A DNA stretch of 61,000 bases from Symbiodinium natans. Taxonomy: Eukaryota > Sar > Dinophyceae > Suessiales > Symbiodiniaceae. This document shows positions 47,401 to 59,605 of the stretch, piece after piece. Made by a program: the position numbers and the translations under genes. The notes under the pieces are model-generated. The model was not told the origin of the DNA and did not search any database. It saw only the letters and a list, made by a program, of their open reading frames with translations. How positions within the stretch are numbered: the stretch's first letter is position 1; each line of letters opens with the position of its first letter. Where the stretch lies: NCBI GenBank assembly GCA_905221605.1, contig CAJNDS010002403.1, positions 64,001-125,000 on the forward strand, given 5' to 3'.

Positions 47401-50400
47401 TTGGATGGTTTATCATCCGCGTTGCTGGCGAAACACCCTACGGTTCATTTCAGAGTGGCATCCTTTCGGGAGAAATTGGGGGTGGACTACTCGCCGACCT
47501 CTGAAACTGCGACAAAACTAGCTGAAATGTTACAGGCAGAGTTTGAACTGCTATTGCATAGTGCTGGTGAACAAGAGGTGAAGCAGGACTCGGACGCCAA
47601 GAAAAGGGCCAGGTTAAACAAGGCCCAAAAGGGAACTGGTGACGAGACGGAGGAGGGTGACAAAGGCAAAGGGAAAGGAAAAAGGTACAGCGGAGATGGT
47701 GAACGTCCTTTCTGTTGGATATATGGGAAGACCGATGCAGGTTGCAAGTTCGGATCCCGCTGCAAATTCCGCCATGACAAAGACTCCCTTGAGCGAGGAA
47801 GATGTTTTGAGTGTGGGGCCGTTGGCCATCTGCAGCCGCAATGTCCATATAAGGATGGTGCAAGTTCCAATGTGGACTCAAATCCTGAGAGGAGTAGATC
47901 TAAAGGGAATTCTCCCAAAGGGGGAAAGGGCGGCAAAGGTGCGAAATGGGGAAATGCCAAAAAGGCAGAGGTAGCTGAAGGGGGAGATGAGACGGCTAAT
48001 GCGGGATTGGATAAAGGTTCTGCAAGTCCCTCATCGCCATCAACGGCCAATCAGGTCCTTGTTGAAGCGTTAGAAGTGCTGAAATCTATGAAGCTGTCAT
48101 CAGAACAGTCGGCATCAAGCGGGGATCCCAGTATTCGAATGTTATGTGGCTCTGGGCTGCTTCAGCAGGAAGGGAGAGTGGCGTTGGTGGATACAGCTGC
48201 TACGCATCTTGCGCGGACGCTTTTTCCATGGGAATGTTTACCAGACACTACTGTTATGGTGCAAAGCGCGCTTGGTGGTGTGACAATGAGGATTACAGAG
48301 AAAGGGACGTTGATTAGGGAAGACAATGGGCCCCTGATTATCCCTCTCTGGTTGATTTTGGAGTTTGGGGCGAACCTCACTGTGATCAATGGGATGTGTC
48401 ACGTGGGTGCAAAATCTTCGCTGGACCAGCTCTTGTGGTTTGAACATGGCTGTTTGGTTATGGATTACAAAACAGCTGAAAAAATGGTTTTGCATGCTGA
48501 AAGGCAGCGTGCGTCTTGGTCCCATTCTCAATGGAGGAATGGAAGGGCGGACTGTGGAGTCGGTTCGTCGGATGCCACGTTGTTGCCGAAGCAGGGAGAA
48601 GGCCGAGGAGTATGCGTTCTACATGTGGCCAGGGTTTCTGACACCAATGAGTGTTCGGGAATGGGCATGTTGGACTCGGGAGCATCACATCCTCTCAGAT
48701 CACTTCGTCCTGGAGAACAGCTTCCGCAGCAAAAGGTGTTGGTGTCTTTAGCTGTTGGATCTCGGGAGATGTGTATTACCCCAGGTGGGACCCTGGTAAC
48801 TCCTGAAATGGTAGATCCACTAGTGCCAATTGGCAAAGCGAGCGCCTTGGTTGGTCTCAGAGTTCAGTGGCGTGGTGGCAAGTGCACAGCCTCACATCCT
48901 GTTCTGGGGGAACTTCGCGTTCGTGATCTGAATGGGTGCCCTTGTTTGGAAAAGGAGGTGGCGCTTCAGATCATTGATGAAATGGATTGGTGCTCACCAA
49001 AGCAAGCTTTGAAGGTGGCACGTATGGTTCAAGGGTGTCCGAATACGGACAACGAGGTGGCTGTAAAAACGTCGTTGCAAAGCGCAGCGCGGACAGCGTC
49101 AGCGAATGAGGAGGAGTTCGTCCAGGCATGCTGGAGATTTCTTCGGTGGTTTTATGGGGATATACCAGAAAATATGCTGATGGAGCTGTTGCCACGTGGA
49201 GATATTGCGGCGTTGCCTTTCAACCGTCATAAAAGGAGACGGCTGGCACGAGCAAAAAGGGTGGTGGTACACCTATTTTCGGGGAAACAAAAATGGCATT
49301 TTCCCAGTCGGGATGTGGAGGTACTGGAGCTGGATTTGACAAAAGGCGGTGACCTACATAATTCGAGCGTCTGGAAGTATCTTCTGCATCTGGCGGCTGA
49401 AGGAAAGGTGGTTGCTGTGGTTGGAGGACCTCCATGCAGGACAGTGTCAAGGTTGAGAGGTGAAGACGGTGGTCCACCTGTATTACGCCGACGCTGTGGG
49501 CCTGAACGGTTGGGGTTAAAAAGTCTTCCTTGGCCACATCAAGAATTAGCTCAAAAGGATGGTGTTTTACTTCTGAAGATGCTTTTCCTATATGACGTGG
49601 CGGTGCATTCAAGGTGTGGAACTGCTGAAGTCATCAATGGAGTTCTGTCTTCTTTGGCATGGAAAGCCCTGGGGACCCTGAACTCATAGGGAAAGATTTC
49701 TCTCAGAACGGCAAAACGGTCTTGAGTGCTGAGGATCTGGTGGATGGTTCTCAGGAAGGGCTCTCAAGTCCTACCTTCTGGAGTTGGCCAGAGGTGAAAA
49801 GCTTTTGTGAGCGTTATGGAATGTACGCTGCACATTTTGATCAAGGAGCGTTGGGACATGCTCTGGTGAAACCTACGACTTTCCTGGTGTCTGATATGGA
49901 ACTATGGGAATCGTTGGAACAGGTTCGCGTGGTTGTTCCGTGGTCAGCAACATTCGCTTCTACCCTGGAAGAGCGTATTGGACAATCCTCTATATGGGCG
50001 CGATGGGCGTTTGGATTGGTTAAAAGAATACGTCACAGGTTAGCACAATGGTTGCATGAGAGCGATGCTGAACGGGAAGCTATGGTGTTAAAAAAGGAAG
50101 AACGAGAAGGGACGTTACGGAGGCTGACGACTGAGGAGCGAGCTTTCCGTGACCATTGCCTAAGGGGGCATATTCCTTTCAGACGTGATTGTCAAATCTG
50201 TGTGTCTGCCGCTGGAAAAGAGCGTCGCCATTTGAGGCGGAAACATGGGGATGCCTACACTTTATCATTGGACTTGGCGGGTCCATACAAGTGTTCGAAG
50301 GATGCTCACCAGCAGAAGCCGCGACACGCTGTTATTGGTGTGTATCAATTTCCAATGTTGGATCCCAATGTGGGTCGCCCTCCAGAAAAGGAGGAAGATG

Positions 50401-53400
50401 CGGATGAGGTGGAAGATCAGGTGGCAGATGAAGGTGCTGGTGTTGGAGAATGGTTAGGCGATGCAGTCGCTAACTTCGAGGAGGAAGACTCTGCACCGGT
50501 GGAACCTGCGCCAGTTCTGGAGGCAGAGGTGTTGAAAATCCAAGCTTCTGAAAAATCCTGGAAGGAACTGAAGGACCACTTGACCCAACCTGTCCGTATG
50601 ATCAACTTCGTTATGGTGGAGCCGATTGTGGATAAACAGCAAACAACTGTTTTGTCGGCAGTTCAAAGAATGATGGTGCGCTTGCAGAGACATGGGTATC
50701 CGGTGTTGAGAATCCACTCAGATCGAGCGGGGGAGTTTGTCAATGCACGCTTCCGGTCCTTTTGTGAAACTCGTCTGATATATAGGACCACTGGTGATCC
50801 TGGAGTCCCGCAAACAAATGGGCGCGCTGAAGCATGTGTAGGTTTATTCAAACGTGGTGTCAGGTCGCTCTTAAAGGAGGCGCGACTCGGGCCGGCGTAT
50901 TGGGCACTGGCTGCTCGCCATTGGTCAATGTTACGGTGGCAAAAAGCTGAAAGGGAGTTGGGGTTAAATCCTAAAGCATTGCTTCCCTTTGGTGCTCAGA
51001 TTCAAGTCAAACGTCGTCCGTGGGAGTTGCTGGGTCCGGATGGAACAAAGAAAGGTCGGCAATGGGTCGATCGTACGCAGCCTGCGCTTCTTTTGGGTCC
51101 ATGCGATGACCTACCTGGTGGTTATTGGGTGGAAGCTCAAGGGACTGCAAAAGATCCGGATGAACTGGTGTTATTTCCCTGCACTACGATTTTTTCCAAT
51201 ATAAAGGAACCGCCTGAATTGGAGCTGGAAGGGGTGGTAGAAGAACAGGAGCCTTCTCCTCCAGAGCATCGTCTCAAGGGGAAAAAACCGGCGCTTCGGT
51301 TCGCTGATGAGGAAGGTCCTCCTTTACCTCCGCCTCGCGATCCTCCAGTTCGCCATCGGTTGATGGAGAAAAGCCCGGCCTCTTCACTGCGTGGTCATGT
51401 GGGCTCCTTGCGCTTGCTCCGCAAGCGGGGGGAGAGTCCGCCCTTAGAAATTTTCGAGGATGACATGCAGGGTCTGGGGGAGCTGGAAGAAAATGCAGAT
51501 GTTGAGGACAATGTTCCTGGTGATGAGTATTGGCCGACTTGCTGTTCTCCTCATGAAAATGCTTATTTGGTCTGCAAAAGTGAGACTGCTGAGGATGGAA
51601 CACAGTTGGAAAAAGAAGAGCAAAAAGCCAAGTCAATGTATGAAAGGTCTATGTATGATTACGTGGACTGCGAGGAGCTTTTGGAAGGGATTGTATACCC
51701 AAAGAGGGTGAATCGAAGAGGTGGTATCAACAATTGGTGTACAAGTACGCGAGCTCTGGTGTTGGGCCACTATACTCATGGCGGAGTGTGTGGTATTACA
51801 AAAGAGACTCATCGAAGACCATGGCTATGTCGTTATTTGGCATCATTCGTGAGGCACCACAATCCTGAAGCCAAATTTTCTGCTCTTCAGATCTCGTGCA
51901 ATGCTCCGGTGTCATTGCATAGGGATAGTCACAATGAAAAACATTGCTGCAATTATGTGTGTGGCTTTGGTGACTATAAAGATGGTCAGCTGTGGGTTGA
52001 GGATGAAAAAGTTTTGGAGGAAGGAGCTGAAGTGGTGGAGCAATCCTATGGGAAGAAAGTCTTACCTGGAAAATTGGTGGATATCCACTGGAACTTCATG
52101 TCGTTCTTTCCGAGAAAACTGCATGGTCCTATGCCTTGGAAAGGGAACAGGGTATCCTTGACAGGGTACACACCTGTTTTTATGGAGCGTTTGGGCTACA
52201 AGGATAGGTGCTATCTTCTCCAATGCAAGTTTCCTCTTCCAGAACCACAAGCTGAAGAAGGTGAAAAAAGGAAATGGTTAAAAATGACGTTGAAAGAAAC
52301 CTCGCTGGACGACCTTGCAGAGGAAGTCGACTACGCTGTGTTCGAAGCGCATCAATGGGCTCTAGAGGAGCATTTGAGTATTCGACGCCTAATTGCTGAA
52401 CAGGAATGTTGCATTTTGGACGAGTTCCATGGATCGGCCAATGAGTCGAATGAGGAAAACGGATCAGAGACTAGAGAATGGCTGGTTAAAGCGAAAAGGG
52501 CTGAGGAACAGCTCTCGAAGTTTTTGGTCAAAGCAGCTCAAGTTCAGCAAATGGTACAAGAAAATACCGCGCTTGAGGCAGCAGAGGAGGTTGAGTTTCT
52601 GCAAACAAAAACAATCCCTACACAAGAAGCCATGCAAGAGCTGGAAAAGTGGAGGGAATCATTGTCGGACGAGGTGACGTCTTTGGTAAAAGAGTTGGAG
52701 GTGGTGGAACCAACAACTCAAGAAAAGCTGGACAAATTGGCGGAAGAGCCCAATGCACCGGTGATTGAGTACGTTCCCAGTCTGGTGGTGTTTACCCGGA
52801 AGCAAGGGACAGGGAGGCGACGTGCCCGTATCTGTGCATGTGGAAACTTCATTTCGTCAACGGCAGCTACAGAATATGAAGGGCCGAGGTCACTCAGTCG
52901 TCACTCGCTGTACGCTCCAGGTTTAGATTCAACTACATTCAGGTGTCAAGTGAGGCACGCAGCATATATGGTGTGGATCATCGCTGGCTTAGACATTTCC
53001 AAAGCTTTTCTGACGGCGCCGATGAATAGGGCGCAAAGAGAAGGGCGTCTGGTGGTGGTGCAGCCCCCAAGGGCGGTGGTGAAATTGGGTCTTTGCACAA
53101 AGGAGGAGCGGTGGATTGTGAGAAAGGCCTTGTACGGTTTGGCCGAAAGTCCTGCAGCATGGGTGGAGTGGCGAGACCAACGTCTTCAAGGTATGTCTTG
53201 GGTATCAAAGGATGGACAAGCAATGAGCTTTCAGAGGTCCAATGCAGACCCAAGTCTGTTCCTTATTGTGGCGCAAGAGAAGCCGGAAGGTGCAAGCAAG
53301 TTGGTAGGGACAATGGGTCTTTACGTGGATGATTTTTTGATGGCTGGGACTATGACAGTGCTCCGGGAAGCCTTGGAACAGATTAGGAAGGAGTGGAAAA

Positions 53401-56400
53401 CTTCTGAACCCGAATTCTGTGGTCCAGGCTGTGGTGATGGATTCCTGAAGTTTTTGGGTGTCCAAATCTGGTATCGAAATGGCAGCTTCTTTCTCAACCA
53501 GGAGGACTTCGTGAGAGATTTGCTGAACCGAAGAGGGTATCAGATTGATGAAACTGGAAAAGGTAGTAACCTGCCAATGGTGAAAGAAACTCCAGGTGAA
53601 GAAGAGGAGGTGGATATTCCTTCCTTGCGAGCGGCTCAAGGTGCCGTAGGGGAGTTCCTCTGGGTGGCAATCAAAACTCGACCTGATTTGGCGTTCTGCA
53701 CGAGCCAGTTGTCTTTGTGGACATCCCGAAGGCCGCGATTTGTGGTTAAAAAGGCTGAGGAGGTTTTCCGATACCTTGCTGCAACTCCAACGTTAGGCTT
53801 GACGTTCGGAGCAATCGCAACATGCGAAAAAGAAAGAAATGAGGTGTTGCGTTATGGACGAGGCGTTAAGGTGGTGGAGTCCTACGCGGATGCCAGCTTT
53901 GCAGCAGGTGAAAATGAAAAGAGCCACTCAGGAGCGGTGGTGGTGTGGGGTGACTGTCCAGTGATGTGGGCAACACAGAGACAATCAACGGTGGCTTTAA
54001 GTACAGCTGAAGCTGAATTACATGCGTCCATAGAGGGAGCAACGATGATTCAGTCATGCACCCCTATAATTGCCGCTTTGGTTGGAACAGGTGAAGAATC
54101 GCTGCAAAAGGTGCTGTATACAGATTCGGTTTCGACATGCTCAATCATTCAATATCCTGCTGGAAGCTGGAGGACAAGACACCTGAGAATTCGAGCAGCC
54201 GGTGTCAGGTCTCTGGTGGACCGTGGTTATATGGTGATCGCGCACCTTCGCGGTGAGTATATGATCAGTATATGATCGTATATGATCGCTGACCTGTTGA
54301 CCAAGTTGATGAGTGGACAGGTGTATGCAAAGCAAAAGGCACTTTGGGGTCTCCGACTGTTGGTACAAGGGACTGACTTGAAGAGGGCCTCGCTTGCAAT
54401 GGCGGTCATGATGGTGGCTGCATCTCTGCAAGGGATGGCAACTGGTGGAGAAGAAGTGTCAACTGCTGGTTTCTTTTGCTCAGAAGAAGGGGTGTGCAAG
54501 GTCGCCAACACATCTACGGTTATGGTTCTGGCTCAAGGGATTGACATGCTCGTCAACAATTCAGACCTTGTTGCGTATTTGGTGGCAGCAATTATACTCT
54601 GGGAATTGGCATGGTGCCTCTTTCGGCAGCTGTATAAATGGCTGTGGGTTAAGAAAGCGGTGGTTATTCCTGCGAGTGCCACTTTGTATACAACAGTGGG
54701 TGGGAACTGTATGCACGCAAGCAGTGACTGTGATGTTCTGCGATATTCACAGCCCAGGGCTAAGACGCTTTGTAAGCATTGCCTCAAGGATGGCTGGGTG
54801 GTGAATGCCGAGTTCCTTGGTGAGGAACGGGCCGCTGGAACGTGAATTTTTCAAGTGCGAGGTGAAGAAATCCTCAATGGTAAGGGATTCGGCCAATGAG
54901 CTGAAGGTTCGTCCTGGATGACGTAAAACCATAATGTGCATTTCAAGCAGCTGGCTGCTGCCTAAATGGCGGTTTTTGGCCAAAGAACTGCACCTCCAAT
55001 GTGTCCTAGGAAATCCTAGGACAGGGGGAGTGCGGAGCTGCAACTGGTATTGTAGAAAGGAGTTGGTGATGGGAGTTGTAGGGGTCAATGTACCCGGAAA
55101 TTTTTGGCTCAAGAACTTGGGCAATGCGCCCTGAGGAAAAGTGTCTTTCTGGGTTTGGTGTTGGTTGGTCCAGGGGATCAAGGGCTTCTGTTGGGGTTGA
55201 CTGTTTTGTTCCCTGTCCTCCTTCGGTTGCCCCCCGTACCCTAAACCCTAAACCCTAAACCCTAAACCCTAAACCGCCTGAAAACTGCAAACCAGGAGTT
55301 GAGGAATGTTCGATGGCACACGTTCAAAGGATTGAGTTTTGCTCCTGCATTATACGAACCTCCACCCCCCCCCCCCAGAAAAAAAGAAAACAAAACAGAA
55401 GAGTAAAGTGTGACAAAGAAAAAACTTAGATAAACCTGAGCCCCAAACTAGTCGGCTTTTTAGAAAACACAAAAGCCCAAACACGACACACAAAAACACG
55501 GAAACAAAAACAGGCAACAAACAGTCAAGATACTCAAAACAAAACAACCAACATTACATTTTAAAGAACCACATACCCTCACCCCACCCCACCCGCCCCC
55601 GCACCATAAACCCTAAGCCCTAAACCCTACACCCCAAACGCTAACCCTAAACCCTCAACCCGAAACCCTAAACCCTAAAGCCGGTCCTTGGCCCCCAGAA
55701 AGCCAGGGTTCAGGAACTCGAAGAGCGAGTGGAGCTCGGCCAACCTTTAGGGTCTAGGGTTTAGGGTTTAGGGTTTAGGCATTTAAGGGCCTTTAAAGGG
55801 CTTTGTGTTCAGGCTTAGATGAGCTTTTTTACATGGCTTTTCTAAGGGCCTTTTTAGGGCCTCGCGGGCTTTTTAAGGGCTGTTAAGGGTCTTTTAAGGG
55901 CTTGTAGGGTTTTGTTTTGGGGTTTGTTTGGGATTTTGTTAGGGCGTGTTGTCGTTTTTGTTTGCGTGCGTTTTGTTTCCCCCTTTAAGGGCTAATAAGA
56001 TGGCTTTTACTTTAAGGCTTATGTAGGTTTTTTTTTAGGTCTTGTTTAAGAGCTTTTGGTTGGGGCTTATCGGATCTTTTTTCCTTGGCTTAGGGCGTTT
56101 TCTAGATGAGCCCTCAGCCCTAAGCCCTAAGCCCTAAACCCTAAACCCTAAGCCCTAAGCCCTAAGCCCTAAGCCCTAAGCCCTAAGCCCTAGGCCCTAG
56201 GCCCTAGGCCCTAAGCCCTGCGCTGTCGTCCAGCCCGACAGTGCAGGGCGCGGGTTTCTGTCCGCGAAGTCGGCGCCGGGCATGCCTTTCGTGTTTGGCC
56301 CTAAACCCTAAACCCTAAACCCTAAACCCTAAACCCGAAGCCTAAACCTTAAACCCTAAACCCGAGACCTTCGCGTCTTGAAGTTGTTGAAGGAGCGTTG

Positions 56401-59400
56401 GGCGTTTGCCGGTGGCAGCCACTCCGCCGCTGGCGTTGATCATCAGTGTCAATCCATACTACACGGACTCAGGCAGAGCTTGGGTTTAGGGTTTAGGGTT
56501 TAGGGTTTAGGGTTTAGGGTTTAGGGTTTAGGGTTTAGGGTTTAGGGTTTAGGGTTTAGGGTTTAGGGTTTAGGGTTTAGGGTTTAGGGTTTGGGGTTTG
56601 GGGTTTGGGGTTTGGGGTTTATAGTTTTGTTGTTCTAGGGTTTGTAGTTTGCAGTTGTTTAGCCTTGAGGGCTTCGGTTTAAACGGTTTTTAGGGCTTCA
56701 TGGTTCAGGCTTGAGGGTTTGAGGTTGAAGTGCAGATCTGCCAAAGACTTTGGACTCTAGCAGTCATATTCGAAAATGATAACCGGTTTACGGTTTAGGG
56801 TTCAGGGTTTAGGGTTTGGGGTTGAGGGGCAATGACAAGGTTGATCCACCGAGGGCCCAGGACCTTGGTCAACCGTGTCTACGCGGCATGGCCCACAGAG
56901 CTGCATGTCAACGCAGTCGTAGGTAGGGCTGAAACCTGAATCCTAAACCCTAAACCCTAAACCTCAAACCCAAAGAATCCTTTAAAAAAATGTTTATGTC
57001 GATTTTGCAGCCCGAAGCCTGGAATACTTCAAGCCGAAGAGGTTCAGGGGGTTTCTAGGGTATGTTAGGGGTCTTTAGGTGGTTTTAGGGATTTCAGGGA
57101 GACTTACAGCCAGACTCCAAACCCTACAGTGTTGAGTGTTTAAGGTTTAGGGTTTCGGTTATGAGACTCTCCTGGAGACCCTGAACCCTAAACCCTAAAC
57201 CCTAAACCCTAAACCCTAAACCCTAAACCCTAACCTAAGCCCCTCCGAACCCGATACGCACTCCCCTGGCCTGTTTTCGATCGGCGTTCCTGCCGTGCTA
57301 CAGGCGGGGCTTGCTTTGAACTGGCTTTCTGACCCCGAGCCCAACCTTAAACCCCAAACATCCATAAACCCTGAACCCTAAAACCCTGAACCCTAAACCC
57401 TAAACCCTGAAACCCTAAACCCTGAACCCTAAAACCCAAACTCTAAACCCTAAACCCTAAACCCTAAACCCTGAACCCTGAACCCTAAACCCTAAACCCT
57501 AAACCCTAAGCCCTAAGCCCTAAACCCTAAACCCTAAACCCTAACCTAAGCCCCTCCAAAAGCGTACAAATTCGTAGGGTGCACCCCCTGCTTCGAGGTC
57601 CACGGGTAGTTAGTTATCAGAAGGATCTTCTGTAGGGTCTAGGGCCTTTAGGGTTTAGGTCACAACTTGGGATGTTCCCCCTTATACTGTCCTTAGTAGG
57701 GATTCTAATAGGGGTACTATAGTCCCTATGAAGGACTGTGAGTACATGGGGGAGCATCCCAAGTCAGAACCATGTTAAGGGCACGAAAAACCCTACTTAT
57801 AGCTACCCACGAGACGCAGCACAAGAATGGGTACACATAAGCCACAGATAGGAGCCCAGTCCCCACTGTGTCGATCCAGGGTTTAGGGTTTAGGGTTTAG
57901 GGTTTAGGGTTTAGGGTTTAGGGCCTGTTCTCTTGGACTCGACAACTTCAATCATGGGATCCTATGCTACCCCCCACCTTCACTACGAGTGTGACTTGAA
58001 GCTTCGTGGGTAGTTCTACGTAGGGTGATAAGCAATTACCCTAAATTTAAATAAGGTCTTAACCAGCGAAGGTTCGTGTGGGTAGTTATATGTAGAGTTC
58101 TAAGTACCCTAACCAGCTCTACGTATACTTACCCTTACTTATTACCCCACATGAACCTCCAGGCAAGGCTTATTTGAGGACTTTGTGGGCCTGAATTTGG
58201 GCCCCTAAGCCCTGAGCCCAAAGCTGGCGGGTAGCAGGGGATGTCATGTTTCATGTTTCCGACATGGCCCTGTGTCTTCCAGCAGAGCTGTCCTCTATCA
58301 GGAACGAAATCGGGGTTCATAGGGCTTAGGGTTTAGGGTTTAGGGTTTAGGGCCAACCTCACACCTCCCCAACTCACTACACTCGGATCTCTTTGGAAGC
58401 CTTAAAGCCCAGAAGCTTTGAGGCTGCGACCAACATCCAAACCTACTTGCAAGCTCACGGGCCCTCATAATTTCACGAAGGGGCCTAACCCCTAATTCTT
58501 ACAAGCAGGTTCAGGGTTGAGGGTTTAGGGTATGAATCTTCTAGTGGAGACAGAGCTTCAGTGCCTTTGTGGTGAAGGTTTAGGGCCGAGGTTAGTCTTA
58601 GTTGCTGAGTTCATAAGTCCCCCCCCCAAAACGTGTACACTTTCAGGGATTCTGGTATCCCAAAAAATGCATGAAGTGTACTCATCCCTGAACCCTAAAC
58701 CCTAAACACTAAACCCTAAACCCTCAACCCGAAGAAGGTTCTTCCCCAGCGCAGGCGCGCTCGCGCGCCTGAGAGGGCGACGCGGACGCAGTCGCTCCCG
58801 GAGGCCGCGGCCAAGCGCTTGACCGCCTGTTTCGACGGACTCAGGGGCAATTTAGGATAGGACGTAAACCCTGAACCCTAAACTCTAAATCTTAGACCCT
58901 AAATCCTAAACTTTACCCCTAAGGCAATTCAGGATAAGCGGCGCAAATAAGCCTGAGGGCGACCGCCATTTGGAGCAGGGGGCCAAAAGCTGATCTTGGG
59001 CTAGGGCTAGGGCCAGGGCTGGGATTCAGGGTTTCGGGTTTCGGGTTTAGGGGTATAGAGTCCTTGAGGGAGGGAGGTTCAAGCCGGGTGTGTATTCCAA
59101 GGTTCCCTGACACTCCCAACAACTCCCTAAGGCTGGGTGATTTTGGCGCTTGGGGTTGTATCCTCCAAGCCCTAAACCCTAGCCTAGAAGCCCCATGCAA
59201 GTATGCATGCATGCATATGCGCATGTGTATATATGTGTGTGTATATATATATATAATCGTACTCGTTTATGGGTGCATATATATAGGGTCCGGGCGCACA
59301 GGAGAGCCAGTCCTGCTGCCACGATGGAAGATCTCGAAACCTTTTGAGGTCGAAAGGCTCCTTGTGCCAGCAGCAGCGCCGGCCACGCCACCAGTCTGAG

Positions 59401-59567
59401 CAAACCCACCAAAGCTGCCCTTGACTCTTGCCCGAGCGGACGATGTAGGGACACAAGGCACGACGGACGGCACTTGCATTCTTGAAGAGCTCTTGGTCGT
59501 GAATGTGACACCCCCGTCTAAACTGTCGACTCGTGGCCGCCGCTGCGAGAGTTGCAGGCAAGATGGC

Positions 59568-59605
<38 letters not shown>

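Larger units (their letters stand above)
45335..55238 (+). mobile_element. Ty1/copia-type LTR retrotransposon, 9.9 kb
   Basis: Two identical 208-bp LTRs bound the element, and CCCTA (45330-45334 and 55239-55243) is the apparent target-site duplication, though it sits in telomere-like repeat. A primer-binding site abuts the 5' LTR and a purine tract abuts the 3' LTR. The order protease, integrase, RT, RNase H marks it as copia-type. The frame is broken at about 46.7 kb, 49.65 kb and 54.27 kb. It is inserted on the strand opposite to the SNF2 gene, in that gene's intron between exons 5 and 6; removing it leaves an intron of about 1.3 kb. LTR identity indicates recent insertion. Confidence 0.95.

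Noticed and set aside
45545-54800. Long minus-strand frames opposite the retrotransposon
   Set aside because: All are shadows of the plus-strand polyprotein, which has the domain motifs.
56222-56483. GC-rich stop-free shards as SNF2 exons
   Set aside because: Motif III is fully supplied by exons at 58769-58826 and 57271-57289, which join exon 5 in phase, leaving no place for these.
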